A stretch of 64,000 bases of DNA, taken from positions 1-64,000 of the forward strand of contig NZ_JBAHWA010000006.1 in assembly GCF_036697405.1 (NCBI RefSeq). Direction: 5' to 3'. Position numbers and translations under genes: made by a program. The notes below the pieces were generated by a model that searched no databases, was not told the DNA's origin, and saw only the letters and a program-made list of their open reading frames with translations. Source of the DNA: Lysobacter sp036697405. Lineage in GTDB: Bacteria > Pseudomonadota > Gammaproteobacteria > Xanthomonadales > Xanthomonadaceae. Shown in pieces: positions 18,012 through 27,900 of the stretch (position 1 is the stretch's first letter; each line of letters starts with the position of its first letter).

Positions 18012-19487
18012 TCACAGCAGGGGCGAGACCAGCCGCGCCAGCGCCTCGGGCAGGCGCCGCCGCCACAGCCCCTGTTCGCGGTCGCCGCGCACGCGCGGGG
18101 CGTAGCTGCATTCGGCCTGGATCAGGTGGGCCAGCTCGGCGGCCAGGGCGCGGTCGTGGAACATGACCGAGATCTCGAAATTGAGCCGGAAGCTGCGGTG
18201 GTCGAAGTTGGCACTGCCGATGATGGCCAGGTCGCCGTCGCACAGCAGCGCCTTGGTGTGCAGCATGCGCGGGCCGTACTCGTGGATCTTGACCCCGGCC
18301 TCCAGCAATTCGTCGAAGTAGGAGCGCGCCGCATAGGTGACCAGGCGGCTGTCGCTGAGCCGCGGCACCAGCAGGCGCACGTCCAGCCCGCCCAGCGCGG
18401 CCGAGGTCAGGGCCATGCGCGCGGCCTCGCCGGGGACGAAATACGGCGTCACCAGCCACACCCGTTCGCGGGCGGCATGGATCGCGCCCACGTGCAGGCG
18501 GTGGATCGCTTCCCAGGACGAATCCGGCCCCGACACCAGCACCTGCGCGGCGATGTTGCCGGGCTGCGGCGCCGGATGCTGCAGGCGCGGCGGCGGCTGC
18601 CCGGTGGCGTAGGCCCAATCCTCGCAGAACACCAGCTGCAGCTCGCGCACCACATCGCCCTCCAGGCGCAGGTGCAGGTCGCGATAGGCGTCCTTGCGGA
18701 TGCGCTCGTCTTCCTCGTCGGTGATGTTGATGCCGCCGGTGAACCCGACCAGGCCGTCGATCACCACGATCTTGCGATGGGTGCGCAGGTTCAACCAGGG
18801 CCGCTTCCAGAACCAGCGCAGCTTCATCGGATGGAACCAGGCGACCTCGCCGCCGGCGTCCACCAGCGGCTGCAGGAAGCGGCTGGAGGTCGAACCCGAC
18901 CCCACCGCATCCAGCAGCAGGCGCACCTGCACGCCGTCGCGCGCGCGCTCGACCAGCGCGTCGCGCAGGGCCAGGCCGCAGGCGTCGGGCTGGTAGATGT
19001 AGTACTCCAGGTGGATGTGCTCGCGCGCCTGGCCCACCGCCTCCAACAAGGCGGCGTACTTGGCGCCACCGTCGATCAGCAGGCGCGCCTGGGTGGCCGT
19101 GGTCGGCGGCAAGCCCGTCGTGGCCTGGCCCAGTTTGGCCAGCTCGACCGCCTCCGGCGATTCGCTCAGCCCCGGCATCGTCGCCGGCAGCGCGGCGCGC
19201 GCGCGCACCCGCCGCAGGCGCTGACGATGGATGCGCTGCGGGCCGAAGACGTAGTAGATGAAGAAGCCCAGGTAGGGCAGGGCGGCCAGGCTCACCAGCC
19301 AGCTGATCGTCGCTGCCGGTTCGCGCTTCTGCAGTACGATCCATAGGCCCAGCCCGACCAGGTACGCGGCCCAGCCCAGGGTCAGGTACAAGCCCAGATG
19401 GGGGATGCCGGTCAAGGCCTTCCAAAGCGAGGACAGCGAGTCGGGCACAGTGCTACTCCAGGGGGCGATCGGCGCGGGCGCGTCCAC
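18012..19487 (-). CDS. cls: Cardiolipin synthase (phospholipase D type)
   Basis: 491 residues. It condenses phosphatidylglycerol molecules to cardiolipin in the inner membrane. Two N-terminal membrane helices (about 28-50 and 60-80) precede two phospholipase D domains. HKD motif 1 is HRKIVVIDG at about 236, followed by GFTGGINI. HKD motif 2 is HTKALLCDGDLAIIGSANFD at about 410. The C terminus REQGLWRRRLPEALARLVSPLL matches ClsA-type enzymes. A later GTG start (VPDSLSSLW) is possible. It is followed leftward by the small membrane protein. Confidence 0.92.
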   Translation of the reverse strand: MDAPAPIAPWSSTVPDSLSSLWKALTGIPHLGLYLTLGWAAYLVGLGLWIVLQKREPAATISWLVSLAALPYLGFFIYYVFGPQRIHRQRLRRVRARAALPATMPGLSESPEAVELAKLGQATTGLPPTTATQARLLIDGGAKYAALLEAVGQAREHIHLEYYIYQPDACGLALRDALVERARDGVQVRLLLDAVGSGSTSSRFLQPLVDAGGEVAWFHPMKLRWFWKRPWLNLRTHRKIVVIDGLVGFTGGINITDEEDERIRKDAYRDLHLRLEGDVVRELQLVFCEDWAYATGQPPPRLQHPAPQPGNIAAQVLVSGPDSSWEAIHRLHVGAIHAARERVWLVTPYFVPGEAARMALTSAALGGLDVRLLVPRLSDSRLVTYAARSYFDELLEAGVKIHEYGPRMLHTKALLCDGDLAIIGSANFDHRSFRLNFEISVMFHDRALAAELAHLIQAECSYAPRVRGDREQGLWRRRLPEALARLVSPLL

Positions 19488-19691
19488 CGCAGGCCAAGGC
19501 TAGCCCGCGGCGCCGGCCGCGCAAAGTGTGCGCTTATAGGCAGGCGGTACGATGCACCGGCACACGCACCGCCTGGGATGATGCGCGCACCCGCCACGGC
19601 CCAATCGCCGCGCAGCGGACTGGATGCGTCCCGCAGGCGGTGCCGATCGCCGCGCCCCATCGACGCAAACCTCGACCCAGGACTCCAGCCC

Positions 19692-20468
19692 ATGAAAATC
19701 GCATCGCTGTTGTTGCCGATCCTGCTGGCCTGCCCGCTGCTGCCCGCCGCGGCGCAAGCGGCCGAGAGGAGCGCCGCTCCCGTGCGCAACGTCGCAGTAT
19801 CCGGCAACGCCGAGATCAAGGTCGCGCCGGACGAAATCCTGCTCAACGTCGGCGTCGAGACCCGCAACGTCGAGCTCGCCCCGGCCAAGCGCCTCAACGA
19901 CGAACGCGTGGCCGCGGCCCTGGCCTTCCTTGCCCGCAACGGCGTACCCGGCAAGGACGTGCAGACCGACTTCATCAGCATCGAACCGCAGTACGAATAC
20001 GACGACAGCAGCAGCCGCGCCGCCCAGGAGCGTTCGCGCGTGGTGCCGGTGGTTTATGTGGTGCGCAAGAGCATCGGCATTCGCCTGACCCGCGTCGCCG
20101 ACTTCGAGACGGTGCTGGCCGGCCTGCTCGACAACGGCGTGCAGCACATCCACGGCATCGAGTTCCGCACCTCGCAGCTGCGCAAGCACCGCGACGCCGC
20201 GCGCGCGCTGGCGGTGCAGGCGGCCAAGGAAAAAGCCGACGCATTGACCGCCGGGCTCGGCGCGCGCCGCGGCCCGGTGCAGAGCGTGTCCGAGTCCTAT
20301 TCGGGCGGCTGGTGGCGCAGCGGCGCGGCCTGGGGCGGCGGGCGAGGGCAGATGACGCAGAACGTGTCGCAGAGCACCGGCGGCGGCGAAAGCGCGGACG
20401 GCTCGACCCTGTCGGTCGGCCAGATCAGCGTGACCGCCTCGGTGGATGTCACCTTCGCGATCGAGTAG
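19692..20468 (+). CDS. SIMPL domain periplasmic protein
   Basis: 258 residues from the ATG at 19692, which gives a signal peptide MKIASLLLPILLACPLLPAA..QAAE. The mature part is a SIMPL (YggE-like) domain: VAVSGNAEIKVAPDEILLNVGV, then RSIGIRLT-like VRKSIGIRLTRVADFE, and KEKADALTAGLGARRGPV. A Gly/Trp/Arg-rich loop (SGGWWRSGAAWGGGRG) is inserted before the last strand. YggE-type proteins are linked to oxidative stress, but the molecular role is unclear. Part of a second copy of this gene survives at 21763-21825. Confidence 0.88.
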   Translation: MKIASLLLPILLACPLLPAAAQAAERSAAPVRNVAVSGNAEIKVAPDEILLNVGVETRNVELAPAKRLNDERVAAALAFLARNGVPGKDVQTDFISIEPQYEYDDSSSRAAQERSRVVPVVYVVRKSIGIRLTRVADFETVLAGLLDNGVQHIHGIEFRTSQLRKHRDAARALAVQAAKEKADALTAGLGARRGPVQSVSESYSGGWWRSGAAWGGGRGQMTQNVSQSTGGGESADGSTLSVGQISVTASVDVTFAIE

Positions 20469-20506
20469 CGCCACCCCTGCGCGGAGCATTCTCCCTTTGG
20501 CTTCTA

Positions 20507-20547
20507 CCTCCCCCTTTGAAAAAGGGGGATTGAGGGGGATTTGCTCT
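20507..20547. repeat. Hairpin repeat CCTCCCCCTTT...AAAGGGGGATTGAGGGGGATTT
   Basis: Intergenic hairpin between the SIMPL gene and the radical SAM gene, of the same family as 6093-6129, 54278-54318 and 54398-54437. It may end the SIMPL transcript. Confidence 0.7.
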
Positions 20548-20658
20548 GGAGATTGAGGAGAATTTGCTTCCCCCGCAGATCCCGCGGCCCACCACCGCTC
20601 GTCGTCAGCCGCCACCGCCGTCGCACCCGCTGCGACGCCCCCCGCCTAGTCTGCGGCC

Positions 20659-21762
20659 ATGAACGACACCCGCCGTTCCCAGCTTTCGATCCAGCCCGCC
20701 GCGCTCAAAGGCCGCGGCGCGGCTTCCTACGTGCCGGGCCGTTACGCGGTCACCACCGCCCAGGGCGAGGACGACGGCTGGGGCTCCCTGCACGACCCGG
20801 CCGACGAGCTCTCGCGCCCGGACACCCAGGTCACCGAGGAGCGCGCCCGCAGCGTCGTCAATCGCAACGAATCCCCGGACATCGCCTTCGGCCAGTCGAT
20901 CAATCCCTACCGCGGTTGCGAGCACGGCTGCGTGTACTGCTTCGCGCGGCCCTCGCACGCTTATCTGGACCTGTCGCCGGGGCTGGACTTCGAAACCAAG
21001 CTCTACGCCAAGACCAACGCCGCCGAGCGCCTGCGCGCCGAGCTCGCGCGGCCCTCCTACCGCTGCGCGCCGATCGCGCTGGGCATCAACACCGATTCCT
21101 ACCAGCCGATCGAGCGCCGTTACAAGATCACCCGCTCGCTGATCGAAGTGCTCAGCGAATGCGCGCATCCCTTCAGCCTGATCACCAAGAACGCCGGCGT
21201 GGTCCGCGACCTCGACCTGATCGCGCCGATGGCGCAACGCGGCCTGGTCACCGTGTACTTCTCGGTCACCACCCTGGACAATCACCTGTCGGCGAAGATG
21301 GAGCCGCGCGCGTCGGCGCCGCATGCGCGCCTGCGCGCGATGCGCGAACTCGCCGACGCCGGCGTGCCGGTCGGGGTGATGGCGGCGCCGATGATCCCGA
21401 TGATCAACGACGCCGAGCTCGAGCACATCCTGGCCGCGGCCTTCGATGCCGGCGCGCGCGCGGCCGGCTACGTGGTGCTGCGGTTGCCGCACGAGCTCAA
21501 GACGATCTGGCGCGAATGGCTGGCCCTGCACTATCCAGAGCGCGCCGAACACGTGATGAGCCTGGTCCAGCAGATGAGCGGCGGCAAGGACTACGACAGC
21601 GCCTACGGCACGCGCATGCGCGGCACCGGCCCCTTCGCCCAGCTGATCGAGCAGCGTTTCGCCAAGGCCTGGCGCCGCTGCGGCTACGGCCGCCTGCCCG
21701 CGTTGGACACTCGCCAGTTCCTGCCGCCGCGCCCGCCCTCGCCGCAGGGGGAATTGTTCTGA
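20659..21762 (+). CDS. PA0069-type radical SAM protein
   Basis: 367 residues. The radical SAM cluster motif CEHGCVYCF (CxxxCxxC) sits near residue 92, after INPYRG. Then come GINTDSYQPIERRYKITRSL, SLITKNAGVVRDLDL, and VYFSVTTLDN. These are features of the PA0069/SplB-related group. Such proteins are widespread in Proteobacteria, with no firmly assigned reaction; a nucleic-acid or small-molecule repair role has been proposed. The protein is 4Fe-4S and SAM dependent, cytoplasmic. Its stop codon is followed directly by the SIMPL relic. Confidence 0.85.
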   Translation: MNDTRRSQLSIQPAALKGRGAASYVPGRYAVTTAQGEDDGWGSLHDPADELSRPDTQVTEERARSVVNRNESPDIAFGQSINPYRGCEHGCVYCFARPSHAYLDLSPGLDFETKLYAKTNAAERLRAELARPSYRCAPIALGINTDSYQPIERRYKITRSLIEVLSECAHPFSLITKNAGVVRDLDLIAPMAQRGLVTVYFSVTTLDNHLSAKMEPRASAPHARLRAMRELADAGVPVGVMAAPMIPMINDAELEHILAAAFDAGARAAGYVVLRLPHELKTIWREWLALHYPERAEHVMSLVQQMSGGKDYDSAYGTRMRGTGPFAQLIEQRFAKAWRRCGYGRLPALDTRQFLPPRPPSPQGELF

Positions 21763-21825
21763 GCCGCGGTCCAGGCCGTCCTCGCGCGCAACGGAATACC
21801 CGGCAAGGACGTGCGGACCGGCTTA
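21763..21825 (+). pseudogene. Relic of a second SIMPL-domain gene
   Basis: These 63 bases align without gaps to 19913-19975 inside the SIMPL gene with 10 mismatches (about 84% identity); the match includes the exact 17-mer TACCCGGCAAGGACGTG. The frame ends at once (GGCTTAG), and no more of the gene is seen. It begins at the first base after the radical SAM stop. It is best read as a remnant of a duplication followed by deletion. Confidence 0.75.
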
Positions 21826-22219
21826 GCGCCTAGATGTCACCAGGCTGCTTTGATCCATACGCCGCGGCACTGATTCGCAAGCCACCTGGCGGCGGCAACG
21901 GCATTCGCAGCATTCCATTGCCGCTTGGCCACGGCAGCCTGAAGACCGTGATGAGCTGCATCCATGTGTGGCGTCGCCCGCAAGACGGTCGATCTTGGAT
22001 CCGCTCGGCCCACGGTGAAAGTTGGCGACGGACGTTCGACGGCTGTCCGCTTTGCCTGGAGCGGCCGTAAATTCCGGATTCGCAATAAAAACGGCAAGCG
22101 CCGGTACGTCGAGTTCCGTCAGATGAGCAACGGCACTGGTCGCGAACCATGCGATAGACTCGTCCCGCGTCGTGCGTGCGTTCCGACGTGCAGTTATCCG
22201 GAAGCAGCACAGGCCGCCC
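21826..22219. other. Gene-free spacer before the CadC-like regulator
   Basis: 394 bases. Several open frames cross it on both strands but none shows a family motif or codon pattern like the neighbours. A promoter for the downstream regulator is expected here, but no convincing -35/-10 pair was found. Confidence 0.4.
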
Positions 22220-24559
22220 ATGTCCACAAGGAAAAGAAGCTATCGGTTTGGCAGTTTCGAGCTGAATACGCACGCACACGAACTGCTCCGGGACGGCCAG
22301 CCGGTGGCATTGCCCTTGGTCGCCCTCGACTGCCTCGCCTATCTGATCGAGCACCGCGACCGTCCGGTCGGCCGCGACGAGCTGATCTCCGCGGTGTGGG
22401 GGCGCACCGACGTCAGCGAATCCACGCTCGCGCATACCGTCGTGCGTTTACGCCAGGCGCTGGGCGATAACGGCAACGACCAGCACAGCATCCGCACGGT
22501 ACCTCGGCTGGGTTTTCGTTGGGTCGCCGATGTCGCGATCGAGGAAACGGAAATCGCTGCGGCCGTCGCCGCTGCGAAAGAACCGATATCGGACGCGATG
22601 CCAGTACCGCACCCGGGACCAGCCGACGCCCCGTCGCGGACATCCCGACGGCAACCCTCATTGTTGCGGCCGCGCTGGCTCGGGTCGGTGGCGGCGCTGC
22701 TGGTGGCCGTGTCCCTTATCGTCCTGTTCGCAAGCCGATCACCGCCGATTCCGACCCCGGCCGCGCCGACGGAACCGTACACGGCATGGGTGATGCCGGC
22801 CGAAATCAATGCGTCCGAGGACTGGGCCTGGTTGCGTCTGGGGCTGATGGATCTGGTGGCGAACCGGCTGCGGCTCGGCGCGCTGGCGACGGTGCCCAGC
22901 GAGACGGCGTTGGCCTTATCGACAAAATGGAAGCCCGGCGAGCCCGGCGTCGCAGCCGATCCACGGCTCGGCATTTCCTTGCGTGTGCAACCGCAGGTCG
23001 AACACATCGACGGCGCCTGGCGGGTGAGCTTGGCGGCGTATCCGAACGAGGGGCGCGTTTTGCGCACCGAGGCCCGCGCCAACGATGTTCTGGTCGCGGC
23101 ACGCCGGGCCACGGACGATCTGCTGGTCGCGCTGGGACATGCGCCACCGATAGACGCCAGCCGCTCGCCGGCGGATCCGGAAAAACTGCTGCAACAGGTC
23201 GCCGCCGCGCGGCTGGCGGGGCGCTTGCCGCAGGCGCTGGAACTGCTGCAGCGCGCTCCGCCGCAATGGCTGCAGCAAGCCGAAGTCGCGCTGGTCGCCG
23301 CCAGGGTCGACTGCGATCGCGGCGAACGCGAAGCGTGCGAGCAACGGTTGAACCTGCTGCTGGAGCAGCTTCCGGCCGAGAAGAATCCGGTGCTCCGGGC
23401 GCGCGTACTGACGTCGGTGGCCTGGTTGCATGCCAACCGCGCCGAATACGATCAGGCCGAGCGCATCCTGACGCAGGCGCTGACGCTGTTGCGAGGCCAG
23501 AACGCGCCGGGCGTGCTCGGCCATGTCCATTCGTTGCGCGGCTGGGTACGGTTGACGCTGTCGCGTCTGGACGAGGCGGTGGCGGATCTGGGCCTGGCGC
23601 GATTGGCTTTCGTCCGCAGCGGCGACATCCGCGAGATCGCCCGTACCGACCAGCGCCTGGGCGTGGTGGCCGGTCGACGCGGCCAATCGGGAGCCGCGCT
23701 GGCGCTGTTGCAGCGCGCCGCCGACCGTTTCGAGGCAGTCGGTGCCGAGAGCGATCTGGCCATCACCCTGATCGCGACCGCCGAGATCCAGGAGAATCTG
23801 CTCGAATTCGAGCAAGCGCTGGCGACCACCGACCGCTTCTGGTCGCCGCAATTCGCCCGCGACTGGGGGCGCAGCATCTGCCGTGCCTGGGTGCTGGCGC
23901 AGAACGGCCGCTTGCAGGAGGCCGCGACCCTGGCCGAGTCGATCCTTGCCGAAACCGACGCGACCGAGGAGGTGGCCTTGCGCGCCGAGGCGCAGGCCTT
24001 GCTGGCGCGGATCGCGCTGCAGCGAGGGCAGGCAGAGGAAGCGGTACGGCGGGCGCAACAGGTGGCCGAACCGGTACTCGAGGAAAGCGACCGCCGCGAA
24101 TATCTGGGCAACCAGATGGTGCTGATCCGCGGCTTGCGCAGCCTGGGCCGGCTCGATGCCGCCCGGCGCGAGGTCCAGCGCCTGCGTGCCTGGGCCGATG
24201 CGGCGCCGGACGATTGGTTGCGCACCGGCGCGCTGCTGATGGAAGCCGAGCAGGACCTGGGCGATGGCCGGCTCGAACCGGCCCTGCGCCGTTATGCCGA
24301 GGCGATGGCCAGCGCCGAACGCCTGGGCGTGCCGGAATGGCTGGTCGCGGTCGGCTCCTCCTATGCGCCGGCGTTGATCGAAGCGGGCCGTCTCGACCAG
24401 GCCGGCGTGATCGGCGGCCGTATCGGTGCCTGGGCCGATCAGGACATGCGCGCCGCCTGGGTGCAGGCGCGCCTGCATCAGGCGCTGGGCGATCGCGAGG
24501 CCGCGCGGGCGGCGGAGCAGCGGGCGAGGCGGCTGGCTGGAGAGCGCCGGTTGCCGTAG
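22220..24559 (+). CDS. CadC-like transmembrane regulator with TPR domain
   Basis: 779 residues. An N-terminal winged helix of the OmpR/CadC type (about 8-100) shows FELNTHAHELLRDGQPVALP, ELISAVWG, VSESTLAHTVVRLRQALGD and IRTVPRLGFRWVA. A Pro/Ala linker is followed by one membrane helix at about 153-173. The remaining 600 residues are Ala/Leu/Arg-rich helical repeats of TPR type (for example QAERILTQALTLLRGQNAP), placed in the periplasm by this topology. Such proteins sense an envelope signal and bind DNA without phosphorylation. No cognate kinase is near; the downstream autotransporter is a possible target, 369 bases away on the same strand. Confidence 0.82.
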   Translation: MSTRKRSYRFGSFELNTHAHELLRDGQPVALPLVALDCLAYLIEHRDRPVGRDELISAVWGRTDVSESTLAHTVVRLRQALGDNGNDQHSIRTVPRLGFRWVADVAIEETEIAAAVAAAKEPISDAMPVPHPGPADAPSRTSRRQPSLLRPRWLGSVAALLVAVSLIVLFASRSPPIPTPAAPTEPYTAWVMPAEINASEDWAWLRLGLMDLVANRLRLGALATVPSETALALSTKWKPGEPGVAADPRLGISLRVQPQVEHIDGAWRVSLAAYPNEGRVLRTEARANDVLVAARRATDDLLVALGHAPPIDASRSPADPEKLLQQVAAARLAGRLPQALELLQRAPPQWLQQAEVALVAARVDCDRGEREACEQRLNLLLEQLPAEKNPVLRARVLTSVAWLHANRAEYDQAERILTQALTLLRGQNAPGVLGHVHSLRGWVRLTLSRLDEAVADLGLARLAFVRSGDIREIARTDQRLGVVAGRRGQSGAALALLQRAADRFEAVGAESDLAITLIATAEIQENLLEFEQALATTDRFWSPQFARDWGRSICRAWVLAQNGRLQEAATLAESILAETDATEEVALRAEAQALLARIALQRGQAEEAVRRAQQVAEPVLEESDRREYLGNQMVLIRGLRSLGRLDAARREVQRLRAWADAAPDDWLRTGALLMEAEQDLGDGRLEPALRRYAEAMASAERLGVPEWLVAVGSSYAPALIEAGRLDQAGVIGGRIGAWADQDMRAAWVQARLHQALGDREAARAAEQRARRLAGERRLP

Positions 24560-24928
24560 GAACCGGTCGAACCGGCGTCTTGCGAATCGACGATTCCACG
24601 GTAAGCCGGTGGCGTGCCTGCAGCAGCAGGCCGGCGCCGCAGGCGGCGGGGCCATCCCGCGCACCGTGACCCCGGTCCAGGTACAAGCGTGCCGCCGTTC
24701 CGACATTCGGCAAATGCCCATGCGCGTTGCATGAATCTTGCGTCTGCGATGCATGCGCCGTCGTTGCGATCGAGGCCAAGCTGTGGGCCGCAACGTCGAG
24801 TAGGGGGCTGACTTGGCCGCCGTCCCAGCGCAAGCCGGGAGGACAGCGCGCGCTTGAACATGCCCGGCATGCTCCTGTCATCGGCTGGCTACTCGTGCCG
24901 CCTTTTTGAACGCAATCCAGGGAAATCC
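24560..24928. promoter_or_regulatory. Spacer before the autotransporter
   Basis: 369 bases with no supported gene. CAGGGAAATCC before the ATG at 24929 gives a Shine-Dalgarno (AGGGA) six to ten bases upstream. No inverted repeat or obvious promoter was picked out by eye. Confidence 0.4.
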
Positions 24929-27900
24929 ATGTCCAGTTCGCGCTCCGCCGCAGGCGGCAAGGAAGATTTTTCGAAGCTGCCGCCGCTGTGGCGGCAATCG
25001 ATCGTCGACAATGCGCGCCAGGACGTCGAGCGCGATCTCGTGCAGCGCCGCCGCAAGACGCTGTATTTTTCCGTCGTCACCGCCCTGGTGGCGGGGGCGA
25101 TGGCGCGACCCGCCGTGGTGCAGGCGACCGATTACAAGGACACGCTCACCGGCGTCGCCGACAACGACCGTCCCGGCGGCAGCGGCGATTACGATCCCGG
25201 CTACGACCTCGCGGACCAGAACGGCAGCCTGCACTACCGCTTCGCCGGCGGCGACAACGTGGCGCTGGAGGGCGTCGACCGCGACGTGCTCGCCGTATCC
25301 GTCACCCGCGGCAACCCGCCGGTCGTCCTGGACGTGGTCGGCGGCGGCTGGCTCAACCTGTCGGCGGTCCGCCCGCAAAGCAGCAACCGGGGGATGGCGA
25401 TCGGCATCCTCAACGACGGCAACACGCTCACCGTCAACGGCAACACCAGGATCTCCGCCAACGCCCGCGACGCGGATTTCGGCGCCGGCCTGGGCAACGG
25501 CGCGTACGCGGTGATCGGGCGCGGCGGCAGCACCACGGTGTTCAACGGCGCCACCGACTTCCATGCCCGCACGCAGGGCTTCGCGCGCGCGGTCTGGGCC
25601 TCCGGGCGCAGCACCATCGTATTCAACGGCCCGACCACGATCCTCGCCGAAAGCCGCGGCACGCTCGATGCGGTCTACAACTCCGATGGCAGCACCATCA
25701 CATTCAACGGCGACACCCGCATCTCGGCGTTGTCGATCTGGCCCAGCGACAACGCCCATGCCATCTACAACGACAACACCAACAGCCGGCTGACGGTCAA
25801 TGGCGACCTGTCGCTGACCACGGTCGCCATGGGTTCGACCGCATTCGGCGTGCGCAACCAGGGCGACATGGAGGTCTTCGGCGACGCCACCGTCAGCGTG
25901 ACGGGCACACGCTCCACGCATGGCATCGCCAATACCCATCGCAATGCGTGGATGATCTGGCACGGCGACGTGGACGTGCGCGTACGCAGCGAAGGGCCGG
26001 AAAACGGCTACGCACCGTTCGGCAATCCCTCCGGCCTCAGCAACGACCGCTCGCCCGGTGCGCGCATGCGCTTCGAGGGCGCAGTGAACGTCGATGTCGC
26101 CTCGGAGGCGGAAACCTACGGCCTGGTCAGCACCGGCTTCATCGAGTTCACCTCGCCCACCGCGCCGGTGTCGTTCACCGTCGCCGCCGCTTGCAACCCG
26201 CCCGACGTCCCGAACTGCGACCGCGACGTATACGGCATCCGCAACTTCGGCACCGTCAACCTTGCCGGGGGGCTGACCGTGTCGACCAGCCCGTTCGGCA
26301 CCGGCACCGCGTATTCGATCTGGAGCGTGCCGCTCGACAGCCAGGACGCCAGCGTCGCCGTCAACCAGGCCGGCGGCCAGCGCGTGCAGCTCGACGGCGA
26401 CATCGCGACCGCGACCGACGTCGTCAACGGCCACATCGGCTCGGTCGATGTCAATTTCGACACCTCCGACTCCTGGCTGCGCGGGCTGGTCAAAGGCCGG
26501 CAGACCGATGCCGGCTTCACGGTGGGCAAGGCCGAGCTGGCGTTCGCCAACGGCGCGGCATGGATTCCGCAGGGCACCGGCACGCTGAGCAACGATTTCG
26601 GCGTGGGGTCGCTGAGCATCGGCGGCGACGGCGCGATCGACATGGCGGGAGCCTGGGGCCGCTTCGCACCCGGCGCGGTACCGGCGCATGCCTACCGCCG
26701 GCTGGTCGTCGACAGCAGCAACACCGGCACCGGCGCCAGCGTCGCCCTGGCCGACGGCGCCAGGTTCATGTTGCTCAGCGACATCACCGGCAAGTCCGGC
26801 GCCGTCACCGCCGATCAGATCGCGTTCGGTAGCGGCATCAAGAACTTCTCCGCGCGCGGCACGCAGCGCGTGGGCATCGTGTACGACCCGGTGCTGGACG
26901 ACACCTCCTGGGTCAACGCCGCGACCATTCGCACCGGCCGGTCGATCGCCTCGGCCACGCCGATCGCCATCGTCGACGCCAGCGCCGCGGCGGGCGGCAG
27001 CGCCGCGTTCTCGGCGGTGGCCGGTTTGGACGGCCGCTGGAGCGGGACCTACGAAAACGATCTGGTGCAGTTCACCTACCGGCCGCAGGTCGCATTGACC
27101 GCCGACGGGAAGAAGATCGTGCTGACCGGTATCGACATCTTGGGGACCGGTGGCGGTTCCGGCGGCGGTTCCGGCGGCGGCTCCGGGGGCGGTCCGGGAG
27201 GCGGTAGCGGGGGCAACACGGGGGGCAACGTGGGAGGCGGCACGGGCAGCGGCACCGGAAACGGCATCGGGATACTGCCATCGCAGACGGTGCTGACAGC
27301 GGCCGATGCCGCCGACAGCCTGGTCGATCTGTGGCAGGCCGGCGAGCAAGGCGCGCTGCAGCAGCGGCGGGGCCGACCGCGCGGCGCCGACACGGACGAC
27401 TACCAGGTCTGGGCTGAGGCCGACGCCGGCGAAATCACCGCGAAGACCCCGTATTCGCGTCGTTACCGCCAGACCTACCGCGGCCTGACCATCGGCGCGG
27501 ACCGCGGTTTCGCGCTGGATGCCGGCACCGGCGCCATCGGCGCGAGCGTGGGACGGACCCGATCGAACGCCGACTACATGCAAGGCCAGGGCGAGCTGAG
27601 CGCAACCACGCTGGGGCTTCATGGCCGCTGGAACGCCGACAACGGCCGCTATCTGCTGTTCGGAGCCAGCGTGTCGTCGCTGGAAAACCGGTACGCCGGG
27701 CGCGATTCCGAAGGCCGCGACATCGTCGGCAAATACCGGATCCAAGCCGGCCAGCTGTACGCCGAAGGCGGCCATACCTTCAAGCTGGCCAGGTCCTACT
27801 ACGTCGAGCCCCTACTTGGCCTCTCGCTGGGCGCCGTCGGCCGCCGCGATCACACCACCGGCAATGGCGTGCGGATCGGCCAGGACAAGCTCGATACCTC

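Noticed and set aside
21830..22435. Leftward gene of 201 residues before the CadC-like regulator
   Set aside because: No motif, overlaps the regulator start, and its codon pattern does not resemble the neighbours.
24878..27775. 965-residue leftward frame over the autotransporter
   Set aside because: Antisense shadow; composition typical of shadows and no recognisable domain.
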